A stretch of DNA of 64,000 nucleotides from Macrolepiota albuminosa (GCA_027475525.1 JAMWFC010000108.1:373811-437810); one strand, 5' to 3'; positions 43,138 to 54,486 are shown, numbered from the stretch's first letter. Translations and numbers: made by a program. Notes: a model not told the origin generated them from the letters alone.

Positions 43138-44735
43138 AGTGAGTATCGCGCAATAAGCGCATTGCAAAAAAGAAGGCGATTCGTGCCAAAGAGCTGCGGG
43201 CCCTCAAGCAGAGGTCCGAGGATGAGTTCTTGGGGAGAATCCCCGATGGATTGGGAGTAAAGGTGTGGGGACCGCTCGATATCGAGCGAACAAATTCGTG
43301 CTTCAGGGGAGCACTCAGCCACTGCACGTATTATTTGTACCATTCGAATACTGTGCTGTTGGAAGCCGAGGCCAACTGGGCAGCGGCATATGAGTTCTCG
43401 TCTGGGCACCGTGCTGGCATTCCAGCCAGCGTTGTTTACAAGTATTCCCCTCGCGGCCTGCCACGCACGCCATTAGAGCTGGATCGGCTCTACAAGTATT
43501 ATTTGAACGAACATGCGCCCCGTCGCAAACGGGTTACCGCCTATCTCCTCATCACGGAGCTTCAGATGTTCGCCCAGTGAACCGATGAGTCACTACATGA
43601 CCGAACAATGATGCTCCTGATGAAGGACCCTCGCTATCAAAACCTTGTCAACCCAGCCCAGGGGACAGACGACCTTGCACTCGTCGAGCGCCGACACATT
43701 CCGGGGCGCTTTCTGCGCACAAAGGACGACGGATCGACCGCGCTGCACGTAATGCGCGCCCAAGACCCTTCCACTCTGTTCGACCTGGATCAGCTTGCGC
43801 AGTACGCGCTGATCTTTGGTCGTCCGGGGTTGGAAAACACGTATCAAGGCATTGCGGTTGACCATGCCTACCATATGCACTGGCGAACCCTCTTCGGGTT
43901 CGCCTTGTGCCGAGCCCTTTGCGCTAACAGCGCAGCCAAGCCCGTGATCGTGCGGCGCATGACCCTCGTCATGGCCTGCCCGGGTCTTTACCATGAGGCT
44001 ATCGCCTTCTATGATGCCATGTTCCCAGACCAGCCGTTCGAGCCCCAGAGAGGGCACCAGCTGGAACTTCATCCCGTGCACATCCCAGATGACTTTGCAC
44101 GGAACTTTTCCAACGATGACGCATTATGTGTCTTATTGCACAACCGGATACCTGCCAACTAGGTGGACCACGCCTACACATACGGAGTGGTCTTCCTGGA
44201 GCAGCAATTCCATGCCCCTACAATGTCTATGGACATCTTCCGCAAAATCAACGACGAGCGCATGGAGCGCTTGAATAGATACGGCACCCCTCCCGCAATC
44301 CCACAATGGGATGGATGGTGGGAGATGACCGAAGACGATCATTATCGTCTCATGTTCAAGCACGACGAGGAAAGTTGTCTCCCCGAAAACCCCGAGGCCA
44401 ATGGCCTCTACTATCTCATTGGCATGGACCCGAACCAGGTCCGCCTCCTAAAACGCACGGCAGCGCATGACCTGCCCACCTCTGACATGGACCCAGGCCG
44501 GGTCAATCTCCTGTCACGCACGGCAGAGCAGGGTACGCTCTCCACCACAGCTTTAGCGATTAACGTCGCACTAACAGAGCCTATGGTGGTAGACACGCCT
44601 GCAGTCGAGGGGCCTATAACCCCACCGAGGACGGAATCGGTGCCTCCCCCTCCTGCGATTAACGTCGCACTGGAGGAGGAGGCAATGGTGACTAAGATGG
44701 GCGCAGTTGCGGGAGCATCGTCATCCAGGTCCTAG
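43138..44735 (+). pseudogene. Gamma ORF3, C-terminal half
   Basis: It continues from 19476 with a basic helix (NKRIAKKKAIRAKELRALKQ), then GRIPDGLGV (43231), SPRGLPRTP (43447), HWRTLFGFAL (43879), ACPGLYHEA, VDHAYTYGVVFL (44163) and YGTPPAIPQWDGW. Stops are at 43578-43580 (CGA to TGA likely) and 44160-44162 (TAG in place of the Trp codon seen in alpha, TGG to TAG). The end is at 44735. It is the third independent copy of the domain and confirms that the protein is conserved across diverged elements. Confidence 0.8.
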
Positions 44736-45101
44736 ACCCATGTATACATTATTGTGTATGTACTTCCGAGTATTTCACTTGAACCATTTCAGCTGATACG
44801 CACTCTAGAGTCACGTGTAGATACAGCGGACCCAGAGGAGGGGTCACTCTTTTTTGTTTTTTATTACTTGCCCTACATATACATTTTTTTCTATCTACTG
44901 CTGGCACAACCTGCGCCCTTGTCTGATAAGGACTGCTTCCTATTGTGTCCAGACGACACATTTCCAGTGCGCATGAATGCTAACGCCTTGCAGCCACGCC
45001 ATACGCATGTATTCATCCGTTGTTTGCACTACCGTGCATCTTTCATTTCACCCTACCTCCCTTTCTAAAGACTGAGTAGTCGGTCTCATTGGGGGGTAAT
45101 A
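44736..45101 (+). other. Gamma 3' untranslated region and polypurine tract
   Basis: AT-rich sequence without domain-bearing frames. It ends CTCATTGGGGGGTAATA before the LTR, homologous to the beta tract. Confidence 0.6.
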
Positions 45102-45274
45102 TGTAACGGAGTCATCCGTGTTCTCAGCGTCAACGACGCTATAATCATTTAGTAGAGTATTACATAAGACAACATCTTGTTTTCACTCTAAGTACTAGTC
45201 AATCCGATACTGCGGTCTGATTTAGCACTTGTGTGATACACACAAGATAGTTCTAACCCGTAACTCTGGTTACA
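45102..45274 (+). repeat. Gamma 3' LTR
   Basis: TGTAACGGAG...TCTGGTTACA, 173 bp, inverted ends TGTAAC/GTTACA. The end resembles the beta LTR end (AACTTCGTTACA). No 5' partner is in the window because gamma is 5'-truncated. Confidence 0.8.
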
Positions 45275-46579
45275 ATCAACTAATCTCATATACATAGCAT
45301 GGAGCACATGCCTCCTTATCACAAAGCTTCTGCCAAAGCTTCTTCTCAGCAAAGTAAGTACCATCAGTCCTGAGGTTGAGAAGCTTATTCAAGAGGCCTG
45401 CACCAAGGCAAAGCTTAACTACTCTAAAGTCATTAGAGATATTCTGGAATGTACTGGTTTTGCTATTTTTTACTACACTCTTTGTAACTACTTTCTTGGC
45501 AAATATGAGGCTTATGCCAGCTAATAACTCCTTTCTCCAGAGGTTAAAAGAGTCTTTGTTAATTAGATCAAGTCCTTGTTGGACACTGGCCATCTACTCA
45601 GCAAGCAAACAATCTGAAAAAAGGCTGAGGCTCTCTATGGGAAGAAGCCAAGTGAAACTTGGATTCATTATTTCTTTAGGTATCACCTAGAGATCAAGCT
45701 TGGAAAACCATCAGGACCAGATTCCAAACATGCTCAGACATTCAACAGACTAGTTGTCAATAGTTACTTTGATCTTTTCATCCAGATCATTCAAAAATAT
45801 GATATCCCTATTGAAAATATTTATAACATAAATGAAAAGGGCTGTCAGACAGACAGGTGGAGGATAAAAAAACTCAGCCAAGAAATATTTTGTTCATAGG
45901 ACATGTCAGCCAAAACATAAAGCACATAGTGGAAATCTTAAACTTGTCATAATCATTGAGTGTGTTTGTGCTCACAGCACATATCTCTTTTTTGGATTTG
46001 TCTTCTCTGAAACAGAATTAAATTCTAAATAGTTTGAGGTAGATCCTGAAATTGGGTTCCTCCTCCATATTTGACTGTTCATTAATTATTTACCAGAGTA
46101 TTTATGTCTGAAAATAGCTAAACAAATGACTTCCTTTGAACAAAGCAGTTTGAGGAGAGCTTCATACCTCAATCTGCCACATGTAACACATCCAGGAAAC
46201 CTATTCTTCTTATCTATGATGGTCATAATTCACATAATACACTTGAGCTCATCCAACTTGCCCATCATCATAATATCATACTTTTCTGTCTTTCTCTGCA
46301 CACAACACATATGCTCCAGCCCCTTGATGATGTAGAGATTTCTGGTTCTTTTGCACATGCCTAGAAAGAGCAATGTGATGAGACTGTAGATAACACAGGT
46401 GAAGAAATGCCACATGAAGATTTTGTTAAGAGTATATAGACATTTACCACAAGACTTTCAAGTCAACAACAATCATTACTGCATTCTGGAAAATTGGCTG
46501 TTGGCCAGTCAATTGTGACATCTTTAATGATAAGGATTTTGCACCAAGTATTTCAACATCTACTTCTGCACAATATGTA

Positions 46580-46775
46580 TGTAACAAAGTTACAGTAAAC
46601 AAGTACTAAGTCCTTAGTCACACAAGTGAATCAGACTAGTGTCCAGATTGCAGCTATGTAAACATAAGAAAAGAACCAACTCCACAATAAGTATAAACAG
46701 TAGTATAAGTGCAACATTACACCACACTGCTTTTTTGTAATATATAGATAAAGTATAGTAGATCAAGCCATTACA
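46580..46775 (-). repeat. Solo LTR in the pogo relic
   Basis: On the minus strand it reads TGTAATGGCTTG...CTTTGTTACA, 196 bp. Its last part (GTCTGATTC...TGTGTGA...CTGTAACTTTGTTACA) resembles the end of the beta LTR. It is flanked by ATGTA on both sides (46575-46579, 46776-46780), a perfect 5-bp target duplication. The pogo frame resumes right after. A solo LTR forms by recombination between the two LTRs of a full element. Confidence 0.8.
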
Positions 46776-47073
46776 ATGTACCAGATAGCTTTCCTCTTAC
46801 TATACAGGACCATGATAAAGACATGGATGACTCTGACAGCAACAGCAACAGTGATTTCTCTTCAGATGATGAGTTGTCTGATGTTAGAATTGATAGCACT
46901 TGTATTAACAATAGTGAGAGCCACTCATCACTAGTTATCTTGAACTCTCCCATACATATTCCTGCTACTACTTGCCAACCACTTGCTCCTGCTGTCCATG
47001 AGCTTGTCCAAGATCCTGTCTCACCAACAATTTTTCATGCATCAAGTAGCTATAAAAAGTAGAAGCATGCAAG

Positions 47074-47640
47074 TGTCAGGGGACAGGTCCTTGGACCATC
47101 CACTCGAGCTCTGCTTAGTCTGTGTTGGCATTGACACTCTATCTAGCTACTATCCAAACTGCTTGGCCCTATTCTGCTCCATTCCTGTCTTGACATCAAC
47201 ACCTGACAGGTCAGCTAATTTTCAGACCCACTCTACTTGCCTTTATGCCATTGGCTGGCTTACCCATGCTGATTGTTGCTTACTCATTAGTGCTTAGTAC
47301 ATACTGGCCCTATTAATCAATATATTGTAGTTATAGTGTAACCAAAGTAGTATATAAGTAGGACTGATGGTCCTGGCAATATCATTGCTTCTGGATCTAC
47401 ACATTAGCATAACTGTGAGCTCCTCAGTGACAACCTCACCTTCTGCCTTCACCCTCCTGCTCCACCTCTTGTTGGCAGCCTGCCTTCTTGCCTTACCTGA
47501 TGCTTGCTACCATGCTCACTCAATGTTTGCTCCTCTTGGTGGTGGGCTTGAGTGGTTGACACATCTGCTTGGCTTTTTACAATGGAACATCCCTCTACAG
47601 CAGGAGGCCACCCATCATCAGTTCAGAGTCATCTCAATGC
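47074..47640 (+). repeat. LTR-like insertion starting TGTCAGGGGAC (right end unclear)
   Basis: It starts with the same 11 bases as 16 and 14610 and separates two parts of the pogo C-terminus. An ACACCTGACA end is possible at about 47207, but pogo-like sequence resumes only near 47640. No clear target duplication was found. Confidence 0.35.
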
Positions 47641-48416
47641 CCTCTCATATGAGAACAAAAACTTCAAAAAGAAAACATTGTGTTGTGCTCAGAAAACTTA
47701 ATGCTTTGAGCACACTGCACTCTTGCAGTGACTAAAATACAGGATCTTCATTGATGTCTCAATGCCAAGGAGAAAAAGTCATCAAAGCAGTACAAACTCA
47801 ATGTTGATGAAAGATAACTCAATTTGGATGAAGGCTTAAGCAGTAAAGAAGCAAAGGAAGTGCAAGACACAGAAGTTGCAAGCTGCAAAGGAGGCAGAGA
47901 GGGAGGAATAATAATAACAGCAAGACCCAAACATGCCATTCATGGATGCATTGAGCTCAAAATCTAAGGCTGACCTTCAGGACATTGCACAGGCTTTGAG
48001 TTTTTCAATAGATGGCTAGAAAAAAAACTTGTAGGCACAGATCCACAGACATTTTAATGCCAAACCTACCCTGCATAAGGATCCTTGATATGAAGGCATC
48101 TTCAACCAGACATAATATTGACCCACTGCTATACAAACAGAAGGTGAAGCTTCAAATCTCAATATAACATACATGGCTAGGTTCTCTACTTTACCACCTC
48201 CACTGCCATCAACTCCACTATCATTGAACATTTATCACTGGTTGGAAGTTTCAAAATTTTGATGAAATCACAAATAGCAAGACATCCATAGAACTTCTTT
48301 CCAATTGGACTGAGGAGTCAGTATCATAACATCTGAATATGATGCTACTGTGCTAAGTAGGAGAATAGTGAATGTGTTGTTATGTTGGAACAATGCCAGT
48401 TGAGCATGTCACAAAA

Positions 48417-48738
48417 CACTGGATGCAGGGAATTATGTTCTTTGGCAAAACAATGTAAAAACACAGTAAAAATAATGCAATTAATTTCAGAATTTTATTT
48501 GAATATTTCTGTCAAGACTATAGAAAAAATATTCTAACTAAACTTAAAAGAATAAGAGAATAAATTGCCACAGAAAGCTTGCTCTGGTTCTTAGGTTCAT
48601 ATAGTCCTCTCCAATGCATTTGAGAGCATCAGATCAAGTACCATTAAAAATATTCAAATAAAATTTTAAAATCATTGGCTTATTTTTACTGTATTTTTAC
48701 ATTGTTTTGCCACAGAGCATTGTTCCCTGCACCCAGTG
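48417..48738. mobile_element. Foldback (MITE-like) element with about 92-bp inverted arms
   Basis: The left arm 48417-48508 and the reverse complement of 48647-48738 match at roughly 85% by eye (shared core GGCAAAACAATGTAAAAA and ACAGTAAAAATAA; the ends are CACTGG/CCAGTG). A loop of about 138 bp carries no frame. No target duplication is obvious. Such hairpins are typical of non-autonomous DNA transposons. Confidence 0.7.
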
Positions 48739-50093
48739 TTGGGAGTTTCAAAACCTTTGTCATGGATTGTCATGCTGGCTCACATGGTCAGCTTAAACTC
48801 TGCTTTGTCAGTGGCAAATCATTGCTGGCACATGGACATGTAGACTTTATGATACAGCACTATAACTCAAGAGAAAATCTATTAACAGGCTATGTACAAG
48901 TAATGTACATTAAGTTAAGTTGTATAGTAGAGAATTATAATAATCAAAATATATAGAATACTATTAGTTGTGAGTAAAGCAGAAAAAAAATCAACAAGGT
49001 ACAATAGAGATTGCATTGTGATAAAATGCTGGAGGGGTTGGGTGCACTGAATGAGAGGAGTATAATGCTGAGATGTTCAGAAATGTATGTATTGGGTGTT
49101 GCAAGAATAGAATCTGGATTTTAACTACTACACTTCAAAGATTTGAATTTGATCTGAACACTGCATGGGATATTTCTCTTCATGGGATGTGAGTATGAAG
49201 GTGATCATTTGAAGCATTCTAGAATTGGTGGAAGTATTGGTTGGTGTTAGACAGGACAGGTGGGAGGTGTCCACACATTGATATTGACATATACCTACAT
49301 TGATACTGTAGTTCTGAGAAGCCAAAAAAAATTGTTGTCATAACCAATACATATGCTATGATCATCTGTGTCTGCACATCCTGTACACCTCTGTGGGCTC
49401 GATTAAGCTTTTCATGTCTTTCTCATGTCACCATCTCCTGTTCTCTCATGCGATTTTGCGCCCCTCCCATTTCGCAACATTTCCTTCGATCTCGAAGCAT
49501 ACCTGGGTAGGAGGAGGCTCCCAAGACATACAAACAACAAATAAAATCAGCAAACAACAATTAATTCAAAACAAGAGCAAATATTTTCTAATTAAAAATC
49601 AGTAGAAAGGCCTGGATCTAATTCTAGATCTCGGAATATAACCCACGATACCACACATAAACACTCAGTCATTTGTACATGACTGAGGGTGAGTCTCATT
49701 GACACACATATTCATTGCTGACCGATATTCCACATTAGAACTAATCTGTACTTTATGTCAGGTACTGTTCTTACAATACAGTCATTTGTACATGACTGAG
49801 GAACCGTACTGTCTGTCAGGGTGAATATAACTTAGGTTTTAACAATTTAAGCATTTAATCTCTTGAAAAGGTGAGGTTGGAGTTGCCATTAAACAACTTG
49901 GTTTTTGAGGGTTGGGAGCAAAGCCCCTAATAAGATACAAGGTACATGCCAAATGTACATGTCATAGCTCATTATTTTTTAGGACCTGGATTACCAGAAT
50001 AGCACGATGATAAGAGGCACTATATGTCGTGTTGTTCGAGAAGCCCACTACAATCTGGATGTCAAAGAACAAGTGCAACCATACATAGTAACC
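48739..50093. other. AT-rich gene-free stretch
   Basis: No frame with recognisable domains. It includes two copies of a 23-bp near-palindrome (CAGTCATTTGTACATGACTG core) at 49666-49688 and 49779-49801, 113 bp apart. Otherwise it looks like decayed repeat sequence at the border between the transposon block and host genes. Confidence 0.4.
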
Positions 50094-51856
50094 TCAGTTT
50101 TCGTAACGATAATGATACTCATACAGTTTTCCTCTTGCTCTAGGAGCATGATCATCCTCGCTATCCGTCATCCATTCGGAGAGACTCCCGGCACTACTAC
50201 TATCCGTATCGTCATCCGAGACACCGTCATAATGGTGTGCGTTCCAAGGTAACCCTGCATCCACTGTACAATCAACTCGCCACTGTTTGCTGAGGCTGTG
50301 CATGCGGTACTTAGCTTGTTGTAATTGTTCCATCCTGATTCCCGGGACTGTCGCCCTGGCAAAGCGCAGTTTACCCTGTTGAACACGATCTTCTATGGTG
50401 CGCATGAATATCTCCAGATCTTGTGGTTCGACGGCAAATTCAAGACCTTCGACATGGGGAAGGTATTTTCCTCTCAGAATTGCTTCTAGAAATGACCGCT
50501 GAAGAACTAGGCCAGCCACGATGAAGAACCGCGCGTTCCTGCTCATTCCATATGAGATGAGAGTTTGGACAGTTGCGAATGGCCAGTAAAGGAAATCCTG
50601 AGGCCCTGGGTCGAGCGCTGGAGGATCTTCGTCGTAAAAGTGACGGCGCCGACGCTGAAATTCGACAAGCGTACATTTGCTCTGTGCCAACATTTCTAAA
50701 ACCTCTTCTCCGGGAAAAAAGATTGGCGGAGAAGAAACCACGTGTTTGTCGAGCTGATTGACGTGCAGACTAGTGAGGTTTGGCACTACGAGACACCGGA
50801 GCAAGAGTCCATCCTCCAAATCCAGACGGAGGGACCAGAGGTATGGAAGATATACCCGGAAGACATTGAGTGTGCGCGGGATGCGAGGTTTATGTACTTC
50901 GGCTGATAACCCTCGTAAGTTGTGACATCTCTCCAAGATCGTCAGCATGTCATTGATATACGTCTCTCTGCCTCCCAGATCAAGAACAATGAGGGTCTCC
51001 CATGGGATAGGTATGTGCAGCAGCATGTCAGGAGGAGGAATCCTGTTGCTGAGTGTGACAGATCGTAATCGTCGGAGGTGATATCGTTCGTGGTACTCAG
51101 GGGAAGGAATATCTTCCATGGAATGCAAGATGTTTGAACCGGTAAAATATATAAGTGAATCGCATTGACAAAGGACTTCGCGCAAGGCCCCGATAGATAG
51201 CCAGTGCAAGGTCAAGGAAGTGAGATGTTTCCATCCGAATGACTGAGGATTTAACAAAATACCCATCAGAACCGGGTCGTAGCGGCTATTAAACAAGACA
51301 AGGTTCCTCAAGGTGGGGGTGCGGAAGATGCCTCTGTCCACAAATAGACCAGCCAGGCGTTCATCAGTCTTCCAAACCGAGAAATTCATCTCAAGAGAGG
51401 CGATCCTCGTGAACTTGGTCACTTCGTAGTAGGAGTTAAAGAGCTCCGCCAAGGCTGTGAAAGGAACGAAATCCAGCCGGAGTTCGGCTATGGATGTCGC
51501 GTTGGGTTTGATAATTTTCCGGACTGCCTCTGCACTATAATCTTTGGAAGCGCATGAGAGTGCGATGGAGAGTTTCGTGCCATTCCTGGGTTTGATCAAC
51601 TTCGCATGGCGATTAATCACTTGACTGGCTTCGTATGGAGTAAGACGCCTGCTAATCGCGACCTCATGCTTACTCCATAGTTCTGGATTTGCACGGGCGA
51701 CGGCCTGCCATTGTTTGTTAACACTCAGCAAAGGCCAGGGCCACTGCGTCACATTAGCAGGAAAGGAAATCGCATCGCTTGGTGAAACACTATGAGAGAA
51801 TATATTCTCGAGAACTTCCGCGGGAAGGCTGAAGCTGAACGTGATAGGTTGATCAG
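50094..51856 (-). CDS. F-box/leucine-rich-repeat-like protein (5' exon unresolved)
   Basis: The frame reads from about 51856 down to the stop at 50094. The F-box start motif LPAEVLENIF lies at 51798-51827. It is followed by TQWPWPLLSVNKQWQAVARANPELW, the usual end of agaric F-box domains (C-R-W-x-I-A-L-S-x-P-x-L-W type). Then come many Leu-rich strands (LRNLVLF, HLTSLTLHWLSI, LRSVTLS, LIVLDLGG, LTSLHVNQL) and an acidic Ser-rich tail (DDDTDSSSAG). No in-frame ATG precedes the F-box before a stop near 51890, so the first exon lies upstream across an intron not placed here. Such proteins select substrates for SCF ubiquitin ligases. This family is expanded in agarics and the substrate is unknown. 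Confidence 0.8.
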
Positions 51857-52323
51857 ATGAAACAATAAACCATGCAAGTTTACTTACTCATGTCTTCCTG
51901 TCATGCTTTGTGAGGGTGGGACAGGACTTGACCTCTTATACAGACCACGAACATGGTACTGATGCAACCTTCAGATTGAAGAACAAGGAGAGTTTTAGGG
52001 ACAAGGACGTTTACAAAGAACTGCCTTGACAATGTGGCGCCGGTGACTGAGTTTTGGCATATGTTCTTTCGAGATCATCAATGCGTCGGCATGGAAGGTT
52101 TGGAAAATGCCTTAATGTTCAAATGCTTTGTTGATTTCGAGGATGCTACAAATATTATGTGTTTGTTCTCGCAATAATAAGGTAACTAAGGACACTTGGA
52201 GGTAAATCATTGAACTACAAAGAGATATCACGGTTGACTCGCACTTGTAGTCAAGGTGATTACAACGTGTAAAACAAAACTCTACATAGAATCAGGTTCG
52301 AAAAGCGCTCAAGCATACTCTAC
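51857..52323. other. Intergenic region between F-box and membrane-protein genes
   Basis: It probably contains the unresolved first exon and promoter of the F-box gene (minus strand) and the 3' flank space of the neighbour. No other frame is supported. Confidence 0.4.
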
Positions 52324-53306
52324 CTACGAGTCACCACTATGGATTTGTAAGTTTTCTTTATCCTTTTTCCAACTTGGCAATGGTGGTTTTGGGGGGTCAT
52401 TCTGTGAAGTGACATATGTAAACATGAGCAACAAGCATGTGGTCCATTCCATCGCCGTCGAAAGCACGTATTCACTGATGACAAACGAGTCTTTAAGGCC
52501 GTCTTTTGCATAATTCCCAGGGTAGAAATAGTCGAATGGCGAATATACGGCTGATAAAATGCCATACACTCCACGCACCATAAGGAATGGCCACGCCACA
52601 AGTAGGATGATAGAGGTAGGGTGCATCTGTCCTCTTGATTGCTCTTGGCGGTACTGCCATATGGTATACAGGACGCAAGGACAGAACACCATGGTCAACA
52701 TTAGGAATATAGATCCGCCGACTGTTCGCAAAATCACGGCCTTGTGAAGTCTTTCATTGAATACCTCCAAACTGGTTTGAGCTCCAGCAAGTGATGAGCC
52801 ACCGGCTATAATGACAACATTAGCTGCAATAAGCAACTGGTGCATGATTGCCATGAAATTTCGCTTCGGACCGGAGAAGGAGAGGGATTCACGAAGACGG
52901 CGGAGAATTGGGGTATCCGGTGGAACGCGCGGCTCAAGCCAGCTATCGTGTGCTGCGAGATTATGATAGTGCCAGCTGATAAGGAATCTGTATGCACACA
53001 GCACCAGGGTGAAATAACCTTCTGTGTTCCTGTTCAGATATATCAGGACAGAATAACATGGTAACGAGTCCTGGCGTACAGAGTAAAATATGCGACCAAG
53101 ATCCCAATGTTAGAGAATCCAAGCAGTCCGAATGCTAGTCCAGTTGACTGAGCCGCCAATCGAATTGCGACATGTAGTGTGATGATCGTGTAGCGTGAAC
53201 GCAATCTAAGGCGCCTTGTGACATATCCAAGAATAAGGAGAACAAAGAGGATGGTATAAAGAATGAGAAAGACAAGAGCAGCCCGAGCCTCGGTGTTCAC
53301 AGCCAT
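52324..53306 (-). CDS. Seven-transmembrane fungal membrane protein (DUF7702-like)
   Basis: Two exons: 53306-53066 and 53021-52324, with a 44-nt intron (GTTACC...CACAG) between. The spliced length is 939 nt, 312 residues, in frame. Seven hydrophobic segments are visible: ALVFLILYTILFVLLILGY, IITLHVAIRLAAQSTGLAF, NIGILVAYFTL-to-FLISW, MHQLLIAANVVIIAG, VGGSIFLMLTMVFCPCVLY, IILLVAWPFLMVRGVYGIL, and YVLSTAMEWTTCLLLMFTY. The short lysine-rich tail is probably cytosolic. The layout and the PFLMVRGVYG-like sixth helix fit fungal seven-helix proteins grouped as DUF7702. Function unknown. Confidence 0.75.
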
Positions 53307-54480
53307 GGATGAAGTTCAACTAACAACTAACATTTGTTCGGTGATGGGTATTGTTGTTATAAATACGCTGTGCCTCCTTTCACGTGCAGATTTGCTGTGT
53401 ATTTTGTACATTTGCTGTCATAACGTGGGGTCGAAATGGAAGTCGCAGAAGCACGTGCCACGTCGGAATTGCACTCAACGAACCCAGTTGGACTACCTGT
53501 CCCGTTAGAACAAACATTGCTAGTATACTGTGACCCATTACTCAGAGTGGAAGAGGCCTCTAGTACTGCCAGTCATTCATGGCGGGGACCCAAACCGCTA
53601 CAGCGCGCTTCGGCACAAGTTTTTTGCCACAACACGGTCTTTTCTTCGGTAAAGTCTTCTGTCCGATGTGCCTTACATGAAGTCACTTCGTCGAAAAAAA
53701 AATTGGTCCAGAAGGAAATTGTTAAAACCTACCTGTGAGTGCTGGTATTCTCTGGAACTGCTGTAATTCAAAGTTTTATCAAGTCCAATCGAAATAAGCT
53801 TCAAGCTTAAGCCTTCCTCGAGTGCTCGTATCTTGACCATTAGATTTCTTTTTGGAATGCGCCCATATTGTCAATCCCCAAAGCGCCCGTTGCATCAACA
53901 TATACTATATCTGGACTTCGAAACATGATGCGACCGGTCAATACGCGTGAATATATCGTACCATTGTCGCAACCCAGACAGAATTTTACCGCAGGCTTCC
54001 GCCCATCCGTGGCATAGTCAACAATCTAGCCCTTGATTATTTCACGTGAACGACAAGACATGTCACTGGTGGTTGGAAAATTACCTGGTAGCAAGGTACT
54101 ACCAGCCTTTTTTCCTTTGTGTTTCAGGTACTATTGACAAAACACGAGATTTTGATTCAAGTTGTAGTCGATATTGTATCCCACTAGTACCCATCAATGA
54201 CGTCTTTTACCTGTGCCCACGGACTGAGTCGAGTCATCCTGTTTGAACATTCATTCAAGTGTATACGTACCCTTTTCTTGTTACGATGCTGTCATTGTCT
54301 TATGTCCGACAACAGGATTATATCACTCAGGTCCCGAATGTTGAATAACCAAATGGATCGTGTTTCCATGGCCGCTTAATTTCATTCTCATCATAAAGTC
54401 AGACATTTTTATACTGTGGATAGATATAAGTGTAGGTCGCAAAGTTATCATCCTCCACGCATCTTATTTGAAACTCTCCA
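53307..54480. other. Gene-poor intergenic stretch
   Basis: Short frames only, without family resemblance or convincing splice continuity. The first part is presumably the promoter of the membrane-protein gene on the minus strand. Confidence 0.4.
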
Positions 54481-54486
54481 TACGCA

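Larger units (their letters stand above)
14797..45274 (+). mobile_element. Element gamma: 5'-truncated Ty3/Gypsy chromovirus, host of nested alpha and beta
   Basis: Gamma consists of 14797-19476 and 43138-45274. It starts inside pol just before RT, so its 5' LTR, gag and protease are missing. It carries RT to chromodomain, a split ORF3, a G-rich tract (TTGGGGGG at 45089-45096) and a 3' LTR (45102-45274). ORF3 reads on across the alpha insertion, which proves the nesting order. It is the oldest of the three by layering and has the most stops. Confidence 0.85.
45300..48115 (+). pseudogene. Pogo/Fot1-like DNA transposase relic
   Basis: Decayed pieces in order: a helix-turn-helix start (LSPEVEKLIQEA-like, 45375), a CENP-B-type second helix region (LLSKQTI*KKAEALYGKKPS, 45595-45655), KLGKPSGPDSKHAQTFNR (45690), then DDE_1 motifs ENIYNINEKGCQ (first Asp of the usual NMDEKG is Asn here) and IYDGHNSHNT (46211-46240), then KSGCWPVN (46490). 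The C-terminal part reappears after two interruptions at 46776-47070 and 47640-48115 (LSSKSKADLQDIAQAL, near 47950). Stops replace Trp (TAG) and Arg (TGA). The family moves by cut and paste at TA sites. It is interrupted by a solo LTR at 46580-46775 and possibly by LTR-like sequence from 47074. Confidence 0.8.
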
